Shown here piece by piece: positions 15,113 through 27,700 of a stretch of DNA of 64,000 bases. Position 1 is the stretch's first letter. The number at the start of each line of letters is the position of its first letter. A program made the position numbers and the translations under genes. A model generated the notes under the pieces. The model had not been told where the DNA came from. It made no database searches and was given only the letters and a program-made list of their open reading frames with translations. This DNA comes from Aptenodytes patagonicus (taxonomy: Eukaryota; Chordata; Aves; Sphenisciformes; Spheniscidae): positions 6,926,316-6,990,315 of the forward strand of contig NC_134955.1 of assembly GCF_965638725.1 (NCBI RefSeq), read 5' to 3'.

Positions 15113-15258
15113 ATTAAGCCAAGAATTGTTTTAAAGTCTGTTATAATTAGCATCTTTAAAATAACCCAGTAATACTGTTGCCCAAAAGAATAATCACATA
15201 CACAAAAGAACTCCTTCAAAAGCAAAAGAGGAGGAAAAGAAGAAACAATCCTGTGAGT

Positions 15259-15264
15259 TTTATT
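15259..15264 (-). terminator. CCDC34: Predicted CCDC34 polyadenylation signal (AATAAA)
   Basis: This is the only canonical AATAAA on the minus strand in the 240 bp after the CCDC34 stop codon. It is followed at about 20-50 nt by a U-rich tract (the plus-strand purine run at 15,228-15,242), as expected for a cleavage site near 15,240. The resulting 3' UTR is about 250 nt. The site is inferred from motifs; transcript ends were not available. Confidence 0.65.
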
Positions 15265-15499
15265 GGTATTGAGGTACAGTCCCATTACAATTGGCTAAAT
15301 AAGACATTTTGGTTTTTTTACTAAAATGCAACATATAAAATCCATATTAAAAAGCTGATTGGTCAGTTAGCTGTAAATACAAAACCTGTTCACAAAAATA
15401 AAAAAAAAAAAGCAGCCTGTTTTGGACATACAACTACATATAACTTCATATTTATGGCCCAGTTCACTCAGGACCATAAGAATAGTTTTGTTTTCTGTA

Positions 15500-15714
15500 C
15501 TAGAACTGCTTTCTGCACAAGGATCCAATACAAGGGTTGTTCTTGGGCTTATAAATTACCACAGGCGAAGACGCATGTGACTGACAAGATACAGGTCTCT
15601 TACTCTTCTTCATGGTAAGAACATTGTCTTCCTTTGGAGGAGGCACATGTACAGGTTTCCAAGGAATGGGGTTACAATATGCTGGAGCTGGATACGAATT
15701 TCCATTAGCACACC
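15500..15714 (-). CDS. CCDC34: CCDC34 exon 6 (last coding exon)
   Basis: The acceptor is TTCTAG at 15,715-15,720. The first two bases complete a Gly codon split from exon 5. The exon encodes the Pro-rich C-terminal tail with [22 protein letters not shown] and KKSKRPV, ending LCRKQF and a stop at 15,500-15,502. The NPIPWKP and SKRPV blocks are the most diagnostic parts of vertebrate CCDC34. A long minus-strand frame runs past the acceptor to 15,736, but only the spliced part is coding. Confidence 0.95.
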
Positions 15715-18700
15715 CTAGAACATTTAGAAAATACACATAACTAAAAAGGAATATTTACACTTCGAGCTTTACAATGCAAGCGGTTATAATAATCACCTGG
15801 ACTAACAAAGACACAACAGCATCTTCAGAGGAAGGCAGCATAGGCACATCACAAAATTTAAATGATTCAAAGAAATAAAACTTCCACTTTTTTTTTTTAA
15901 CCAATAACTGGCATATTCTTCATCGCTATTTAAAATAATAAGCAGGGCGAATGCTGTGTGACATTCAGAATGTTTCATATACTTAAAAGCTGTAAATGTC
16001 TATGAATTGGCTACTTTGCATTATTTCAAAGTATTTATAAATAAAACTTCCTGTCACCACATATGCAAAGCTCACGTATTTCTCCATCTTTGCTTAACTG
16101 TTATTCTTCATTTTATTGAGGAGGAAAATACACTAATTATCCACATATACATTAACAATCTGCAATTACAATCTGCAATTAATAACCTAGGGCCCATAAA
16201 GCAATATCAGAAAACTTAAAATGCAACAGAAGGAACATATTGCCTTATCAGTCATTTGTCTGTAGTGAAATTTCCGTGCATACATCACGTGGTTGGGTAA
16301 AACAAAGTCTGTAATATATTCTAGTACATGAACACAACTGAGTAGAGAAATATTTTTCAAAAATCACTTAAGTGATTGCAGCTGTGGGGAAGTAATGGAG
16401 GTCCAAAACAAAACATGAAGGCAAAGCATATCACCATCTATAAACAGATATAAGCAAAAGAGCAAAGGTCATTCACCTGCTTTACATATTTTCTTAAACA
16501 TTCAGAGCCTGGAATTTAGGTCCTAAAATATTTTCTGTGGTGAATTCAAGTAACAACAATGATTTTAATTCTGTGAAAAAATAAAGGCAAAAGTATGTAT
16601 ATGTTTTTAAAGAAAATTTAATTAAGCACTCAAACGTAAAATGCAATACTATTTCTAACTGCTCTTCTGCTTTTGTACCACGTGGGATGACAAAAAAAAA
16701 ACAAAAATAAAGTGAGACTCACAAAAGAGCACACTGTCAACAGCAGTCTCTTTAACACTTCCCTTTAAAACAAAAAAGGAATAGGATTAGAGACGCCAAG
16801 AAGGTGTGATGCAGGTGTAAAGCTAAATGGAAAGGAAACCTTAGCTCAGAACACAGGTTGATTCCCACGTCTCCTTTTTCAGACAGCACTTCTGTCAGCC
16901 TCTTACTAATCTTTGCGTCTCAAAAAACCACCTCTTTTCTAAGGGGGATTCAGGTGCAATAAGGTGGCACACACCTTCTGTAACACAAACACTAACTTTA
17001 CAAGGATGCTAACATAACTGATCTGCTTCACAGGAACCAGTAATTGGCTCTAGTGATTCCTATGCCTGATAAGGAAAGTGAGATCAAAATCAGTTATAAT
17101 TTGGTATGCCACATTATTCTCTCAAATAACATCATTTTCCTCCCAAATAACATGAAGGGCTACAAAAAATGTACAAAGGGTCTCAGAGTAAAAGCTTCTT
17201 TGACTTATTCCACATGAGATATTCATTCCCATGTGCCAAAATTAGATACTGGATGAAAATCTAAAATGGGGTTCATTTTACATTAAAAGATTAGAGGGAA
17301 AGAACCACAACCTAAGTCACTACATATGTGTAGTAGAAGTACAAACCTGTAGACTTCCCACGTGGGAAGCCATAACCATTTAAAACAGGGCGTGGTTTAT
17401 TTCTAGCATTATGTAACCATTCCTTAAAGATCTTCTCTGATTTTGCTTTCTTCTCCTGTAGCTCAGCTTCCCTTTCTTTTTCTTTTTCCTAAAAATAAAA
17501 AAATCTAAGATACTTATAGACAAAGCCCTGTGCAATATACACAAAATGGTAAATAAATCTTTTGCAGATTCCCAGACTGCTGAATATATTTCAGATATGT
17601 TTTCAAATAGAAATACGTTTTCCTGACAATAGAAAAGTTGCATTTTTTTTCTTTAAGTCTGAAAAAAAAGAATAATCAACCTCTGCATTAATCCAGTGTT
17701 TCTCTGAGAAAAAGCTCTCAGAAACCTTTTGGAAGACTACATGTAGAAGATATTCTGAACATAACTGGCAGATGACCAGGGCCTACTGTGCTGCAGTTAG
17801 CCTAAAGAGGCTATTGCATCAGGGACAGCCATCCACTCTTCTCATTTACCCATATTCGTACAGCCCTATATCAGCCATGACTGGCTTGCCTCCAAGCCCG
17901 GAGCAGGCTGGGGGAACCATTAATCAGAAGTAAGAGTAAAAACAGTGTGTTTAGGCATGGCATTTGGATTTAAACTAAGTTTAATTGATACTGTGAACAT
18001 GGCTTATAAGAACCTACATAATGAAGACATGACTAAAAGAATGCATGTGGTTTAAATCTGTCTGATGACTTTCATTTTCTTGGGTTTCAAGGTCCTTGTG
18101 CTATGCATTTTAGAGGCTCAGCAGAGACACAGAATCAGTTTGTTAAGCAGGAAAAACACCACCAGTACAGAATATTTAAGCGTGGTTTAATTATATGGGA
18201 AATTTTGAAAGACTGCAAAATTAAGGTCATTAAGGCCGGAAAATTGATCTGATACAGTTTACAGTATTTTGAAGTTAATCCAAAGAAATTATTATATGTA
18301 CTTGTGACATACTTACAAATGTGTTCTGCACTTTAAGAACAACTGCTGTAATTACAGGGGGAATATAGATAAATTCTTCTCACCACAATCCTCCCCCACA
18401 CTTAGCTACAACAGTAGTGTAGTACTCCTATAATATAACATATTCTACTGAAAAATTATACTGTAGTGTTAATTAAATTAAAATACAACCAAGCAACTTC
18501 ACAGATAAGACATCTGGTCACACACTTCATAGTTTTCAGGCATAAACATTATCAATATGTGATATTTCCAAGGAATTCTGGATGATTCCTGCAAGCGTAG
18601 CCTTGTTAGAGCATTTGTTCTAGTGAACTAGAGGACCTCAAAGCCCATACTTTAGGAAGCTTACAACAGGTAAGAGGTTTTCTGAAGCTCACTATAAAAA

Positions 18701-21700
18701 TACATAGGTGATTAATTAATAAGAAATAACATCAAAATTAGAACTCCCAGCATCAGATTGGTACAGACAAATATGAAGAAAAATGCTTTTAATTAGAAAT
18801 ATGTGCAAGTATAATGGTAATATCATGATAATAGTGGTGCTGGGAGAAAAATGCCCAGAATGCTGCCTATTTTCTATCTGAGTCACCCTGCAAAGGACTG
18901 AGTAATTAAGGTACGCTGTCTGCTTTGCATTTCTCTTTCCCCTCTCATATCACAATTGCAGTGGGTTTGCAAAGACTATTAACAAAAATGTGTTAATATG
19001 CATCTTGCTTTGCTGACCATACCTCAATGTCTTCAATGCACTAACATTACAACTTTTGAAAGTTTTTTTCATGTACGACACTGCCATTTGACAAATTCTA
19101 ATCAATTCAATCAAACAATATATTTAATATAAGTCACAGATTAGGTAATCCCATCCAAATAAATGATTAGTTGATTAATACCTTCTCTTTCTTCTTCTTT
19201 TCTGCCTCTTCAGCTCTCTTCTTCTTTAACCATTCTTTATACTTTACCTCGGCCTTTTCTTGTAACTGCATTTTTTCTAGTTCCTTTGTGGCTTTTTCTG
19301 CCATTTCTTTGCTCAGCTTTTGTTCCCTTTCCCTTCTTTCCTACATGAAACAGATCAAAGAAACAGAATAGAAACTTTTCAGTATATTTCAATGGGCAAT
19401 TCTTTTGAGGGATACAGTTAATTTTATTACATAATTACAAATAAAATTATCATAAACCTGAAAAAAATACCATATTGCGAGCTCTTTGAAGACAGAACCT
19501 ATTCTTCCCTAGGTTCCAGATAAAATAGTTTTAAACATATAAACTTGTCAGAAAATATGATAAAAAATTTACTTTCAGCACTCCTTATGCTATTATATTT
19601 ACCACTCTGTTCTATTTATTCAGACATTTTTTTAAAACAGTTCAGACACTTCTCAATATTTCTGGGAAAGAAATACATGTTGCAATTCTTGACAATGGTG
19701 TGTTAGTTATACTTTTCAGTGAATCCAGAGCACACTACAGTTCCAAATGGAAGTCAGGCAAACTGCTGCCTTCGAAGACTCATTGAGATATACAGATTGT
19801 TCAGCACACTTAAGCACAAACTGATATGAAAATAAGAAGTTCACATGAGAATCCAGTTCACGTTTTGTGGTATTCTCTACATTTTTTTATATTCTTTAGT
19901 TTATTTGTATATGGACTTCTATGAACTAATCTACACATTTCTCCTCTTCAAATGATGAAAGGGAAAATGAGAAAACTTTCTAAGGTAGGCAAAAAGTGGT
20001 AACTGAGTGTGAAGTGAAATTGCTACCTGTATAATCTGGAAGATACAACACACAGAGGCATCGTTCACTTCTACGTCTTTTCAGTGCGTGTGTATCTAAC
20101 AGTACTCAACAATGTTTTGAGGACCATTCTCTAAGCTAACAAGCACATAGCGATGGCCTTTTCTGGATCTGGAGAGGGAGGTATTTGCATTTGAAGACTA
20201 ACAATAGCTGTCACTTCCCTTCCCTGTAACCTTTATGAAATGTCTGGAATTCTACTGATTCAGTACTACTTCTGCTTAGCTTGCTTAGCTCTGAAGAACC
20301 TGCATATACACGTAGAGGCAAAAATCTTTACCAGACAAGCTGTGCACATGACTTGGAGGAGAGGCAGAAGACTTGAGATCAAACAGTTTCCACTTAGAAT
20401 CATAGAATCATTAAGGTTGGAAAAGACCTCTAAGATCATCGAGTCCAACCGTCAACCCAACACCACCATGCCCACTAAACCATGTCCCTAAGCACCTCAT
20501 CTACACATCTTTTAAATACTTACAGGGATGGTGACTCAACCACTTCCCTGGGCAGCCTGTTCCAATGTTTAACCACTCTTTCAGTAAAGAAGTTTTTCCT
20601 CATGTCCAATCTAAACCTCCCCTGGCGCAACTTGAGGCCATTAAAGGCCACTTCATAGAAAAGAACTGCTGAATAAAAACGCTGGTTTTCTTTTAAGGAA
20701 TCTTTTTCTTGTATGCTCCTCTGCATACTCCTCTTGAACACAGGAGATGTGTAGTTTAGCAGGAACTTATGCTGACTCAGAATTATTATAGTTGGAAGTA
20801 TGGATGTCAAATGCCTAGAACTACAGCTGCAAAGTATAATAAACTGGGTCTGTCTTTTTTATATAAAAGAGGAAAAACACATTTACAAGTAGAGCAGGAA
20901 TATACTTCCCTTCCCATTTTACCTCTTGTAAGGACAAAAAGGCAGAAAGCTAGAGCTCCGCCCTGCTCCACCCATGGGCCCCTCCCCCCTCCTTTTTTCC
21001 AGATTTATTGCACTTTTGGAAAATCCAGTTATGCAAAAAGCAGAAGCCATAATACTGCAGCTGGGGACCAGCACAATTCTCTCAGTCTGGTCTAAACAGA
21101 ATATCTGCTGGTTCAATCCTTGTCCTCCATACCAAAATTTACCAGTAATCCAATATAGTAGCATCATACAGAATAAAAACTTTAGCTTATATTGCCCTGC
21201 AAAACACTAACTCATTTCTACCATTTATTGGATGAGATGACGAGGTGTAAAAACAGGGCCAATAAAGAGAAAATGCACTGCTTTCAGGTTAAAACATTTG
21301 CCAATTTTTTGCAAGACTGGATAATAAACACTTTCACATTTGAATCCTTATCTACACTATATGAAATTGTCTCGATAAAGAAATCATTCTAAGGATAATC
21401 ATAGCTTACTCTTGGCATTCATTTTTTCTGAGCATGTCACCATGCTAAATTGCAGACTTCTTATCAGAAGAAGCCAGTTTACAGAATTGCTTGAGGTAGT
21501 GGTGTGCCCCTCTCTGTGTTCGCCAACACTAGAAGCATTACTACAATTTTAACATCGGCAGCTAAATTATGCGTTAACTCTGGGGGTTTTTTCCCCCTTT
21601 TACAAGCTATCCCTTATTAACTGTATTTACCACAGTCTCTGAGGTGGATGTTTCTTCACCTAAACCATGATGATACTTTCAGTACCACTGTTTTGGTATA

Positions 21701-24700
21701 CTCTTGTCAAATATTCTAATCTGACAACAAAGAGTTATTTGTGTACACACTGCACACAATTTCACAAAACAATTAGTTACTAACTATGTTTTCTCCTTGG
21801 TTTGGTGTTTTTTTTTTTTTAACTTCATTTCACTTCTAATACATTCTAGTGAACGTCAGCTGTATCTGTTCAGCAGTGTAGGGAAAATGGTCAGATATGA
21901 ATAGACTCCGATTTCAAGGCATATTCTGGAATGTAGAACTCCATAGAACTACAAAATAATGGAAGTCTTATTAATATGATTTTACAACACTGTTTGTAAG
22001 GCCTGTAAATGTGATAAAATTACTATTTACAACTAAGACCAACGAAAAAAATAATTTCATTCTGGGAAAAAAAGAAGTTGAGATTCTGAAATGTTTTCCT
22101 ACTAGTGAAGAATGGAAACAAGATCTTTCTTAGCATGAAACAAACCCTTCCATGATTAACTATGTTAAAAAGGAAAAATAATCTATTTTTGGCAAATTAT
22201 GCAGATCCTAAGTATCACCTGCCTAAAAAACAAATAAACAATTGCCTAAGCTTTTCCTCCTCCTCCGTCTAAAATTCATCTTAATCTCTTTTATTCAGAG
22301 CTGTTCCTCTGTCGCTTCATTACCAAATATTCCCCACATGCATCTCTCAACAACTCCTGTTTCGAGACAATGATAGTCTGGGACACATAAAAAGCATTAA
22401 TGTAGATGAGAGATATATACTAAAACAGTGAGTTAAAATCATTGGTGAAGGTGCCTTACAAAGATTTCAATTCTTTTGCTGTTTGCTGGCTTATCTCTAT
22501 TGTACATGAAAGTAAGTTACAAAAGTAAGGATCTTTCAAAGCTGCAGTCTTTAACTAAGGGTCTTATCATACACAAAGCATGAAAATAAATATAGGAGAA
22601 AATGAAAAAAAATTGGGCCCTTCCATACCTAGGGGAATTGTTCAATAATGGACAACAATAATAAGCAGAAAATAGACTAAAAACCTTTCTAAAGACTGTA
22701 ATTAAAAAGCAGGGAAGCTTCTTAAATTATGTATCTTTAATCACGATACTTCAGATGAGTTTAGCCCCTATCTAAGCTGACCCAAAGTTAAATTAGGTCT
22801 TATGTAAACAATGATATGCCATGCACACTACCATGAAAGCCACAACTATCGCTAAGTTTTACTTCCAGTGAGACATCCTTAACACGGAGAGAGTCCCTGC
22901 AGAATTGCAGACTTTGCAGCTGCCTAGAAATTATTCTGCAGACAAATCAGAAATGCTTCCTCTTTCTCTCGTGCACAGAACAGCTTTTCATTCATAAAGT
23001 TAGTGTACACCACATTCCCAGCTGTTTTAATAACCTGTTTCATGTCAAGCTCCTGTCACCCTGGCCTCCGCAGCTTCCCCCCATCCTCATTACTTTCCCT
23101 TATACAAGTCTATCAAAAATGCTAGGAATGTGCATATTAATGTACATGTTCTTCAATCCTCCCTTCACCTCTCCTTCCACATATATACAGGGGGAGGGAA
23201 ATTATGTAATTTGTTTATGCTTGGTGTTGTCAGATTGGGTTTTAAAAATTCTCTTTGATCTTGTGTTCAAAACAGACATGATCTATTCACTAAACCACTA
23301 GCAAATTTACATACACTTTAAAATATGATTACAGGTATTACATAAATTAAGGTATTGATTGTAAACCATCCAATTACTCATTGCAAGAAAGGCTTGTTCT
23401 CCCGCCACCCCACCCAAGCACATTATTAAGGAGAAAGGATACAAATCTGGCCTGCGGGTTCACTGCTCTGGGCTGTGATCCTATCAAGCCTCGGAACCTA
23501 ATGAAGCCTGGGCTAGGTCGGTACTTGGAAATCCCCCACCCAAAACAAATCCTGCCGTCCCACAAAGCAGTGATGGTGACTCAGTAGGCAGCATGTGTCT
23601 CACTGAGTCAGTACCAAACCAGTGTCTCATCAGCAGAACTACTAACTTTTCAAGAAAAATCAGACCTATGTATATGTGGAGAATTGTCAAAGGAATTTAA
23701 AATTTGAAGAAGCATCCCACTTTCTTCCTGACAGAAGGCAGAAATATTAAATAATTTTCCAGGCAGAAAACAGCCCAATTGCCATCGAACCAGAGACACT
23801 GTATCCAACTGGAAGAAAATTAATAAAATATACATTTCTGTATTTTCATATCAATGATTAAATGAGAGGCTGAAAGGGTCAAGTGCAGAGCTGCTTTCTG
23901 TTCTGCATTTTCTGTGTAGAGTGTCACTGAATAGAAATATTTCCAGAAATTAATGTTGTGGTTTATATTTTTAAGATACTTCTCACAGCAATCCTTTCCC
24001 ATTTTCTGGTCTGCAGAACATGACAACATTTTTCTTTTCATACATAATTGATGGTTCTATTTCACAGCTGTTTGCTCCGACATCTTAGCTACCGCATTCT
24101 AGCATCATTTTATGCTGACTGATGGCGAAATATAGGAAAAGTCCACACTCCAACATCAGAACATACATCCAAATATCCTCATTTATCCTCATAATAATCC
24201 TGAACGTCAATCACATTTAACAGCCTCAGAAATCTGGGTTGTTCAGCCAATTGTTATTACCTTTTCAATTTAGCCCTATTATACAGCTCAGTCACCAAGC
24301 CTAGCCCACAGAAATACTTCTTTAATGTCTCCAGAATTGGCATGTGAAAAGAACAAGAGGCTAGAAAGGAGGTCAGTGAAACAACACTGAGCTGCAGTTG
24401 TCTACTGACAGGCAGGTTTACAACGATGTACTGCTCAAGTTCACACAGTCAATGTAGACCCCACTGCAGTCTAGTAATTGGACTGGTGTAATTGTAAGAT
24501 GGTTACATACATGGATCTTTCTCCCAAACTGTGTTCCTTACATGGGGGTACTCTACATGACAAGCAGAAAGTCTTAGTGTACTTGGTCCCCGAACACTCT
24601 CGGGGTCTTCAGAAGAATGCAGACTCCACGAATGCTGCTGAAATACATGAGCACTAGTATTTTAATCATCTGCCACCCTGAACTCCTCCTCTACAAGTCT

Positions 24701-27700
24701 ATCTAAAACTCATCCTAACACTAACCATGAGAAATTAGTTCATTCTACTTACAGAAATCTAAAGGTAAGTGTGGACACAATACCCATGGCATTGGCCATG
24801 CACGACCTCAAAGAAAAGTTTTGTGTAAAAAGGCACATCAACACTGTGCTTAAAAAAAAAAAAACAAAACCAACCCACAAACAACAAAAAAACCCACAAA
24901 CACCCCACTGTTTTGTAAAGTACTCCAGGTCTAGACACTGAAAAACCCACAATATGCAGAAGAAAAAAAACCTTAAGAAATTAAGCCCAGAGTTACAAAA
25001 AAAAATTTAGATATGTAAAGACAGACTTGGGCTTGTAAACAGAAAATTCAACTTCTTAAACGATGTTGCTTCTCAAGGCTGGAAGGTATTTATGCCAGAT
25101 ATTTAAGCTTCCCTCACAACTACATTTCTTGAAAGGGTTCAGTCTTGAAAAAGGTGAACATCTCAGCATCTCTTTCAAGTCTAAACTGTCAGCAAAAACC
25201 ATAGCACATCAGGCTCTACATAAAATGTAGCAGCAACCACTGCTTTGACTCAGAACAACAGTTCAGCTGTTAGAACATTAACCTAGGACAGGGAAGATGC
25301 GGATTTCATTACCTCTCTGCCTGAGGGGATTCAAACTAACATGTCCCACTGTGGGGAGAAGACTCCATCTACCAGGCTGCAGGCTGGGCTGACAGGATTC
25401 TCCACCTCTTCTGTTGAAGCTGTACCACTCCTCACAAAATAATTAACGATTCATTGGATGAAAGAAAGAGCGCATCAGTGAGCATGACTTTTTAACTTCA
25501 CAGTCATGCTCAAGCTGCCGAACAGTCTGTGTTCTATACTAACAATGGTGAGATAAACTATGCATTAAACAACACGTCTTTGGAGTAGGAGTTGGAAACT
25601 AAGTCTCTCTTCTGGGAGGAATCGTGCAGCACACCAAGAAAGGGAAGTCTGCTCAAGAACATTGTCATTCATTGTTTTATAGTGTGCTTCTCCTAGGCTT
25701 TCATATTTCTCACTGCTTTTTCCTTCTTTAAAGACTATCAGCCAGTAGCAAAGTAAATTATAAGAACAAAATTTTCAATGAAAAAGCATGAAAATAGAAT
25801 TTTCCCATCCCGTACCTGTTTTCCATTAAAATTATATTTTTCAGTAAGTAATGAGGACTTACTGAAAGAAAAAATGAGCAAAAAAAAGTTGAACATCAAA
25901 GTTCTATGATTAACGCCTGCTTTGCTCATATTTACTTTTAAGAAAAAATAAAAAGCAATGCCTTATTCTCTATTCAACAATGCAGAAAGTATTTGAAACG
26001 CTACAGTCAAATTAAGATTGGTATTAGAATAATTAGTTTTTCCAAGGTAAAATGTGTTACTTCACTATTTTTGCTCTTACAACTTTGCTAGATATCACAT
26101 TAATATAGCATAAAGTATTATATGCAAGTTAAAGACTAAAGGATGCTAACAACATGAGTTTCAGAATTAGAGTTATTTGGGGATGCAAGCATTCTGCTTT
26201 TGAGATTTCAGTTATTGTTGCAAATATACGTATTACATATATGTACTGGTTTTTGGCTGGGATGGAGTTAGTTTTCTTCATAGCAGCTCCTGTGGTGCTA
26301 TGTTTTGGATTTGTGACGAAAACAGTGTTGATAACACAATAGTGGTTTAGTTATTGCTGAGCAGCGCTTACACAGCTTCAAGGCCTTTTCTGTTTCTCAC
26401 TCTGCCCCAACAGTGAGTAGGTCAGGGGTGCAAGAGAAGTTGGGAGGGGACACAGCTGGGAGAGCTGACCCCAACTGACCACATGACACACTGGTCAGCA
26501 GTAAAAGCTGGGGGAAAGGAGGAAGGGAAGGGACGTTAGGAGTTACGGCATTTGTTTTCCCAAGTAACCGTTATAGGAGATGAAGCCCTGCTTTCCTGGA
26601 AAAGGCTGAACACCTGCCTGCCGATGGGAAGTAGTAAATGAAGGGACTTTTTACAAGGGCATGTAGTGGTAGTGATAGGACAAGGGGTAATGACTTTAAA
26701 CTGAAAGAGGGTAGATTTAGATTAAATATAAGGCAGAAATTCTTCACTATGAGGGTGGTGAGGCACTGGAACAGGTTGCCCAGAGAAGTTATGGATGCCC
26801 CATCACTGGAAGTGTTCAAGGCCAGGCTGGGTGGGGCTTTGGGCAACCTGGTCTAGTGGAAGGTGTCCCTGCCCATGGCAGGGGGGTTGGAACCAGATGA
26901 TCTTTAAGGTCCCTTCCAAGCCAAACCATTCTATGATTCTATGATAATTCCTTATTTTGCTTTGCTTGTGCGCACAGCTTTTGCTTTACCTATTAAACTG
27001 CCTTTATCTCAGCTCACGAGTTTTCTCACTTTTACCCTTCCAGTTCTCTCCCCCATCCCACTGCAGGGGACCGAGTGAGCGGCTGTGTGGGGCTTAGCTG
27101 CCAGCTGGGGTTAAACCACAACAATATATAATATAAATATTTATATGTATTCATATGCATATACATGGATGGAATACTCTAGATATTTCTAAGCTCATAT
27201 CCTATTGGCATTCTAAGAATGAAGTAGCTTTGCAAAGTCAATAAAGGTGGATTAAATATGATTGGAAGATACCATATTAAATAGAGCACAGAGGGTGGAG
27301 TGCACTGCATCAGTGTTAGTTTTTTAAATATTTAATCAAAAAGCTGTTGTTATCAGGCCTGACCTTTAATCCTAATATTTTATTCAGCATTAATTCATAA
27401 GAGGTTCTGACTGTAATTACAATGTTCTAAAGAATTAAATGGTCACATCAGTTTACAGACGCTTCACAGTTTATGCATCTACAATGCATTTCTCAAAGCC
27501 TTTGGTACTTTGATTTGAAGGCAATTAATCAGTAATTCAGCAGTTACATATACCTTACTTAAGTGTTCAATCCCATAGCTGTTGATAGGAATGAAAGAGA
27601 CTCCACATCTCAGGATCAAAAGTTCACGTAAAACAGGAAAACAAAAAAACTTGCTACTGTCAACAAGCTTCCTATTCTATGGCAAAACATTAGGAAGTAA

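Noticed and set aside
17380..17643. Minus-strand 87-codon frame near CCDC34 exon 5
   Set aside because: It reads exon 5 in a different frame and into the intron. The spliced frame is the one that matches CCDC34.
23450..23540. A functional 5S rRNA gene
   Set aside because: The head is too diverged, has a SINE-like body attached, and lacks a clean T-run terminator at the right distance.
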